From Bacteroidota bacterium (lineage in GTDB: Bacteria; Bacteroidota; Bacteroidia; Sphingobacteriales; Sphingobacteriaceae), in assembly GCA_023427985.1 (NCBI GenBank), contig JAEYZM010000043.1, positions 1-8,581 of the forward strand: a DNA stretch of 8,581 bases. Direction: 5' to 3'. Below the pieces are notes generated by a model. The model searched no databases and had not been told where the DNA came from. It saw only the letters and a program-made list of their open reading frames with translations. Of the stretch, positions 5,864-8,581 are shown piece after piece (within the stretch, counting starts at the first letter, position 1; every line of letters starts with the position of its first letter). Both the position numbers and the translations under genes were made by a program.

Positions 5864-7972
5864 ATGAAGTACTTAATTGCACTGAGCAGTATTGTTTTAC
5901 TAGCCTCTTGCGGAAAAAACGAAAAAGTAAAAATTAATACTATGCCTTATCCGGAGACAAGAAAAGAGAATGTGGTGGACGATTATTTCGGGACCAAAAT
6001 TGAAGATCCGTATCGTTGGTTAGAAAACGATACGAGTAAAGAAACTGCAGAATGGGTGAAAGCTCAAAATGCAGTAACGCAAAATTATTTGTCGCAAATT
6101 CCATTTAGAGAAGATGTAAAAAAACGTTTGACAGAAATCTGGAATTACGAAAAAATTTCGGCGCCATTTAAGAAAGGGGATTATTATTTTTATTATAAAA
6201 ACGATGGCTTGCAAAATCAAGCAGTGGTCTATTATAAAAAAGGATTAGATGGGAAAGAAGAAATTTTCTTAGATCCCAACAAATTATCGGACGATGGAAC
6301 AGTTGCATTGAGCGGACTGTATTTCTCTAATGATTATAAATATGCCGCATATGTTATTTCGAAATCGGGTTCCGACTGGAATGAAATTTATGTGAAAGAA
6401 GTAGCAAATGCTACAGACACAAAAGATAAAATTGAATGGGTGAAATTTTCAGGTGCAGCGTGGCAAGGAGATGGATTTTATTACAGCAGATACGATGAGC
6501 CTAAAGGTGTAAGTGAATTATCGAATCAAAATCAATTTCAAAAAGTGTACTACCATAAGTTAGGCGAGGAACAATCGAACGATGTGTTAGTATTCGAAGA
6601 CAAAGCACATCCATTACGATATTTTGGTGCCGATGTATCTGATGACGAAAGGTATTTATACATCTATGCTTCAGAGGGCACTAGCGGTTCAGAGATTTTG
6701 ATCAAAGATTTGAAGAACAAAAATTCAAAATTTGAAGTGCTGCTAAAAGGCTTTGAATACAACTATGGCATTATCGATAATATGGGCGATCAGGTATTGG
6801 TATTGATGGATAAAGGAGCAGCGAATTATAAAGTTGTGAGCATCGACCCGAAAAATAAAGAGGAGAAAAACTGGAAAACAATTATTCCAGAGAGCAAGGA
6901 ATTGTTAGAAGGTGTAACAACTGCTGGCGGATATTTATTTGCAAGTTATTTAAAAGATGCAAGCAGTAAGATTGTACAATATACATATGAAGGTAAAAAA
7001 GTAAAAGACATTGAATTACCTGGTATTGGTACTGTTTCCATAGGTGAAGCGAAGAAAGATGCAAGTTCAACTTTTTATACGTTTAGTAATTTCACAACAC
7101 CGGGAACTGTTTACCAATTAGATATTGCATCTGGTGCATCGGAAGTTTATACAAAACCAAATTTCAAAATTTCATCGGACGATTTTGAAACGAAACAAGT
7201 ATGGTATACATCAAAAGACGGGACAAAAGTTCCAATGTTTATTGTGCATAAAAAAGGAATTAAATTAGACGGAAATAATCCAACATTGCTGTATGGTTAT
7301 GGAGGATTCAACATCAGCCTAACACCAAGTTTCAGTGTTTCAAATATGTATTTCTTAGAGCAAGGTGGCGTATATGCCTTGGCTACATTAAGAGGTGGAG
7401 GCGAGTACGGTGAGGAATGGCATAAAGCAGGGATGTTGGAGAAAAAGCAAAATGTATTCGACGATTTTATATCGGCAGCGGAGTATTTGATTGCTGAAAA
7501 ATATACCAGCAGTTCAAAATTAGCAATTAGCGGAAGATCGAATGGAGGTTTATTAGTTGGCGCATGCATGACTCAACGTCCGGATTTATTTAAAGTGGCA
7601 TTGCCAGGTGTTGGGGTGTTGGATATGTTGCGCTACCATAAGTTTACGATTGGATGGGGATGGGCAGTAGAGTATGGTTCTAGTGAGAAAAAAGATCAGT
7701 TCGATTATTTAATTAAGTATTCGCCATTGCACAATGTGAAAGACAGCGTTGAATATCCTGCAACGATGATAACAACTGCGGATCACGACGATCGTGTGGT
7801 GCCAGCTCATTCATTTAAGTTTGCTGCAACGTTACAAGCGAAGCATAAGGGCGAGCATCCTATTTTGATACGTATCGATGAAAAAGCGGGACATGGTGCA
7901 GGTAAACCTACTTCGAAGCAAATCGACGAAGCTACCGATATTTGGAGTTTTGTATTGTACCATCTGAAATAG
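5864..7972 (+). CDS. Prolyl oligopeptidase family S9A, predicted lipoprotein
   Basis: This 702-residue serine peptidase should cleave short peptides after proline in the cell envelope. It starts with a lipoprotein signal, MKYLIALSSIVLLASC, with C16 in the lipobox LASC. The N-terminal S9 segment VVDDYFGTKIEDPYRWLE at 37-54 is followed by a seven-bladed propeller region (about 85-440) that gates access. The C-terminal alpha/beta hydrolase domain contains YGYGGF at 477-482, which supplies the oxyanion tyrosine. The nucleophile is S559 in SGRSNGG. D642 lies in DHDDRVVP and H677 in AGHGAG, completing the triad. W600 and R644 match the substrate-binding Trp and Arg of mammalian prolyl oligopeptidase (W595, R643 in pig). 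The length fits the family and the gene looks complete and active. It lies one base behind gldB, so the two are probably translated together, and it ends just before a strong terminator. Bacteroidota S9A enzymes are often exported, so a lipidated form is plausible. Whether it faces the periplasm or the surface is not shown. Confidence 0.95.
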   Translation: MKYLIALSSIVLLASCGKNEKVKINTMPYPETRKENVVDDYFGTKIEDPYRWLENDTSKETAEWVKAQNAVTQNYLSQIPFREDVKKRLTEIWNYEKISAPFKKGDYYFYYKNDGLQNQAVVYYKKGLDGKEEIFLDPNKLSDDGTVALSGLYFSNDYKYAAYVISKSGSDWNEIYVKEVANATDTKDKIEWVKFSGAAWQGDGFYYSRYDEPKGVSELSNQNQFQKVYYHKLGEEQSNDVLVFEDKAHPLRYFGADVSDDERYLYIYASEGTSGSEILIKDLKNKNSKFEVLLKGFEYNYGIIDNMGDQVLVLMDKGAANYKVVSIDPKNKEEKNWKTIIPESKELLEGVTTAGGYLFASYLKDASSKIVQYTYEGKKVKDIELPGIGTVSIGEAKKDASSTFYTFSNFTTPGTVYQLDIASGASEVYTKPNFKISSDDFETKQVWYTSKDGTKVPMFIVHKKGIKLDGNNPTLLYGYGGFNISLTPSFSVSNMYFLEQGGVYALATLRGGGEYGEEWHKAGMLEKKQNVFDDFISAAEYLIAEKYTSSSKLAISGRSNGGLLVGACMTQRPDLFKVALPGVGVLDMLRYHKFTIGWGWAVEYGSSEKKDQFDYLIKYSPLHNVKDSVEYPATMITTADHDDRVVPAHSFKFAATLQAKHKGEHPILIRIDEKAGHGAGKPTSKQIDEATDIWSFVLYHLK

Positions 7973-7994
7973 CAATACATCGGCATTCATAATA

Positions 7995-8040
7995 AAAAAG
8001 GGGCATTTCTGTAGTGTAAATGCCCTTTTTTATTTTTTTT
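7995..8040 (+). terminator. Intrinsic terminator after the gldB-S9A cluster
   Basis: The stem GGGCATTT (8001-8008) pairs perfectly with AAATGCCC (8018-8025) across a 9-nt loop. It is extended by one G-U pair (8000/8026) and five A-T pairs (7995-7999 with 8027-8031), and a T-rich tract runs on to 8040. It lies 22 nt after the stop of the peptidase gene. The A-run on the left side means the hairpin could also terminate minus-strand transcription, although no minus-strand gene is seen to end here. Confidence 0.92.
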
Positions 8041-8050
8041 AAAAATTTAC

Positions 8051-8066
8051 ATGTTTAAACAAACAT
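8051..8066. promoter_or_regulatory. Palindrome upstream of yceI, candidate operator
   Basis: TGTTTAAACA (8052-8061) is a perfect 10-bp palindrome. It also sits in a wider inverted repeat, ATGTTT (8051-8056) and AAACAT (8061-8066), separated by four bases. It lies between the upstream terminator and the yceI start, about 56 nt before the ATG, where a transcription-factor site would be expected. YceI genes in Bacteroidota often sit near MarR-type regulators, which bind short AT-rich palindromes, but no regulator gene is in this window. Chance palindromes are common in AT-rich DNA, so this is a candidate only. Confidence 0.35.
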
Positions 8067-8117
8067 TTAGCTTAGGGAGCTTGTTCTAGGATTATAACAT
8101 TAAAAAACTTAGGATAA

Positions 8118-8581
8118 ATGGAAACACTTACAACACAAAAATGGGCATTAGATGCCGCACATTCGGAAGTGCAATTTAAAGTAAAGCACTTAGTAATTTC
8201 AACAGTAACAGGGACATTCAAAGTATTCTCGGGCGATTTAGAATCGTATGGCGATGATTTTGAAGGAGCGAAAGTGAAATTCAGTGTAGATTTAAAAACG
8301 ATAGAGACAAACAACGCAGATAGAGATGCACATTTAAAATCGGACGATTTCTTCGCAGTGGAGAAATTTCCAACGATGGACTTTGTATCTACATCATTCA
8401 AAAAGATTTCAGATTCTGAATATGAATTAACTGGATATCTAACGATTCGCGACGTTACCAAATCAGTAAAATTAAAAGCTGAATATGGTGGTGCAATTGT
8501 AGATCCATGGGGACAAAACAAAATTGGGTTTGAAGTAGAAGGGAAAATCAACAGAAAAGATTTCGGATTAACTTGGAGCGC
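8118..8581 (+). CDS. YceI family protein, 3' end outside window
   Basis: The frame opens at the ATG at 8118, three bases after AGGA (a rare plausible ribosome binding site here), and stays open for 154 codons to the window end. YceI proteins have a lipocalin-like barrel that binds polyisoprenoid-type lipids. Family features are clear: W9-A-L-D-A-A-H-S16 at the start, KVKHLVISTVTGTF (about 21-34), then DAHLKSDDFFAVEKFPTMDF (about 69-88). GYLTIRDVTK and NRKDFGLTW follow near the visible end. About 20-25 residues should be missing. There is no signal peptide, unlike E. coli YceI, so this appears to be a cytoplasmic form, as is common in this phylum. It follows a strong terminator and has its own upstream region with a palindrome, so it is probably transcribed separately. 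Its physiological role is not evident from the context. Confidence 0.93.
   Translation, partial: METLTTQKWALDAAHSEVQFKVKHLVISTVTGTFKVFSGDLESYGDDFEGAKVKFSVDLKTIETNNADRDAHLKSDDFFAVEKFPTMDFVSTSFKKISDSEYELTGYLTIRDVTKSVKLKAEYGGAIVDPWGQNKIGFEVEGKINRKDFGLTWS

Noticed and set aside
8072..8551. A 159-codon open frame on the minus strand opposite yceI.
   Set aside because: The plus-strand frame is an unmistakable YceI protein. The minus-strand translation has no recognisable motif and is its antisense shadow.

Overview
The window looks like chromosomal DNA from a member of the Bacteroidota. It is AT-rich, several signal peptides end in '...AQ', and it carries a GldB-type gliding lipoprotein, a SprB/PKD-repeat secreted protein and a Bacteroidota-style outer-membrane beta-barrel protein. 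Clear Shine-Dalgarno sequences are mostly missing, as is usual for this phylum. I cannot place it below phylum with confidence.

Layout. On the left, two plus-strand genes run into the window: the 3' part of a DUF1648-type membrane protein (cut by the edge) and a small secreted NTF2-like protein. They converge, across a 41-nt gap, on a minus-strand cluster. Read in its own direction, that cluster is an outer-membrane beta-barrel protein, then nadE (glutamine-dependent NAD+ synthetase), then a secreted SprB/PKD-like repeat protein. A second cluster runs the opposite way from the same point: gldB, then a lipoprotein prolyl oligopeptidase (S9A). It is closed by a strong intrinsic terminator at about 7995-8040. 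On the right is the 5' part of a YceI-family gene, cut by the window edge, with a palindrome in its upstream region.

How the parts relate. The porin-nadE and gldB-S9A junctions each leave one base between stop and start, so each pair is probably co-transcribed and translationally coupled. The two clusters diverge from a point where the possible start codons overlap or lie only about 9 nt apart. Each promoter must therefore lie inside the other cluster's first gene. Most products are predicted to be exported: outer-membrane barrel, two lipoproteins, PKD repeat protein and NTF2-like protein. nadE is the cytoplasmic housekeeping exception.

I see no phage, transposon, CRISPR, RNA gene or defence system, and no gene-free stretch longer than 300 nt. 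The content is mostly ordinary core or near-core genome. The points worth a second look are the compressed divergent start region, the short repeat protein with no visible type IX sorting domain, gldB followed by a peptidase rather than gldC, and the palindrome before yceI.
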